From Agrypnia vestita (taxonomy: Eukaryota > Arthropoda > Insecta > Trichoptera > Phryganeidae), in the NCBI GenBank assembly GCA_016648135.1, contig JADDOH010001519.1, forward strand, positions 62,001-126,000: 64,000 nt of DNA, written 5' to 3'. Under the pieces are notes generated by a model, which did not search any database, was not told where the DNA came from, and was given only the letters and a program-made list of their open reading frames with translations. Both the position numbers and the translations under genes were made by a program. Positions 63,331 to 64,000 of this stretch are shown one piece after another (within the stretch, counting starts at the first letter, position 1; each line of letters starts with the position of its first letter).

Positions 63331-64000
63331 TTAGGTCCTTACATATGAAATTGGTGTTTTGCCGTACTGGCAAATTTGATCTCAAATATCTTCTCTTTGG
63401 TTAGGAATTCCAAATCCAAATTTATACAGCTATTTACTCATGTATTTGTGTTTTGAAAATTATAATTAATTTATTTTTTCCTCAATTGTTTTTTTCTTTG
63501 CGTCACTCAGTTTACAAAATGAAAAACTTGAAATATCGCGTTATTTACGAGTACGAGTTCCACCGTGGCACCAGTGCTGCAGAAACGGCTCGAAGGATTA
63601 ATGATGTGTATGGCGACGGTGCCGCAAAAGAAAACACAGTGCGTTTTTGGTTCCAACGTTTTCGTTCTGGAAATTTCGACCTGCAGAACAAGCCCCGTGG
63701 ACGGCCGGAGACCAAAGTTGATAATGAAGAATTGAAGGCTATTGTGGAAGCGGATCCATCGCAAACCACATCCGAGTTAGCTGCAGGCTGCGGTGTTAGT
63801 GATAAAACTGTTTTAATCCACTTGAAGCAAATTGGTAAGGTGAAAAAGCTTGAAAGGTGGGTACCTCGCGAATTGAGTGAAGCAAATCAACAAACGCGCG
63901 TTGACTGCTGCGTTGCATTACTCAACCGGCACAATAATGAAGGGATTTTAAATCTTAAATCTGGCCAGACGATTACGGCAGATGTCTATTGTCAGCAACT
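63331..64000 (+). mobile_element. mariner element, left part
   Basis: TA (63329-63330) followed by ttaggtccttacatatgaaa, a mariner-type terminal inverted repeat; 188 bp of leader precede the transposase ATG at 63519. The right end lies beyond the window. Confidence 0.88.
63519..64000 (+). pseudogene. mariner transposase, internally deleted, runs off the window
   Basis: In frame from ATG 63519 to the edge (160 residues seen). Residues ~1-52 form the first helix-turn-helix (YEFHRGTSAAETARRI; VRFWFQRFRSG). KPRGRP at 58-63 is the linker motif, ~64-105 the second helix-turn-helix, and WVPREL at 114-119 the conserved mariner motif before the catalytic domain. After RHNNEGIL (137-144) the frame passes straight to LKSGQTITADVYCQQ, which normally lies ~70 residues further on. 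The missing block includes the DEKW motif with the first catalytic Asp. The deletion keeps frame, so a shortened product could be made, but it cannot be catalytic. The DNA-binding half is intact. Active mariner transposases are ~345 residues. Confidence 0.92.

Noticed and set aside
1..64000. CRISPR arrays, operons, bacterial ribosome-binding sites or phage genes
   Set aside because: None present; the window is eukaryotic repeat-rich DNA and the spaced repeats are transposon families.

Overview
The window is AT-rich insect nuclear DNA, most likely from a lepidopteran. That call rests on the abundant short taggtacctac-type strings, the AATA-tailed non-LTR retrotransposons, tRNA-headed SINEs, mariner/hAT/Harbinger relics and Ty3/gypsy solo LTRs; it is inference, not proof. 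No complete host gene is visible. Most of the 64 kb can be read as layers of decayed transposable elements, many nested in each other, on what is probably intronic or intergenic sequence. The best host-gene signals are small: a probable first coding exon with a good acceptor and donor near 51.4 kb, a CpG-rich promoter-like block with a 5' exon ending in GTAAGT near 21.3-21.6 kb, a possible exon at 30.8 kb, and an orphan 50-codon coding-like stretch at 9.65 kb.

Layout. 0-5.6 kb: mariner C-terminal relic, a hAT element with a perfect 8-bp duplication, and a 1.34-kb PIF/Harbinger-like element with GCATGC-rich subterminal repeats and a Myb/SANT-like reading frame, followed by a LINE tail. 8.4-15.2 kb: dispersed repeats, a large foldback structure with a third arm, and a TIR element interrupted by an 815-bp hAT-type MITE. 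15.3-26.5 kb: LINE and mariner relics, SINEs, and gypsy-family LTRs, one lodged inside a LINE with an ATAT duplication. 28-35 kb: Penelope-like palindrome, a hammerhead-like motif, a hAT MITE with a perfect 8-bp duplication, and a 1.47-kb LTR loaded with SINEs. 35-46 kb: TTAA- and TA-flanked elements, tandem duplications, RTE-type LINE relics. 47-55 kb: several TIR/foldback MITEs and the 51.4-kb exon. 55-64 kb: a 5'-truncated LINE with poly-A, a LINE RNase H relic, tRNA-like and SINE sequences, and a mariner transposase reading frame that runs off the right edge and has lost its first catalytic region.

The most unusual recurrent signal is a set of hammerhead-ribozyme-like motifs (CTGANGA, stem II, GAAA, then a palindromic helix III) scattered as at least five sequence-distinct lineages, at 13.0, 15.4, 17.4, 28.4, 30.3, 47.1, 51.8 and 54.2 kb. 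They are consistent with Penelope-like element terminal regions. All appear to carry one extra base between CTGANGA and stem II. The best (30289-30330) has every core position, a perfect 6-bp stem II, a complementary stem I and an ACCGGT palindrome as helix III, so it would need to act as a dimer.
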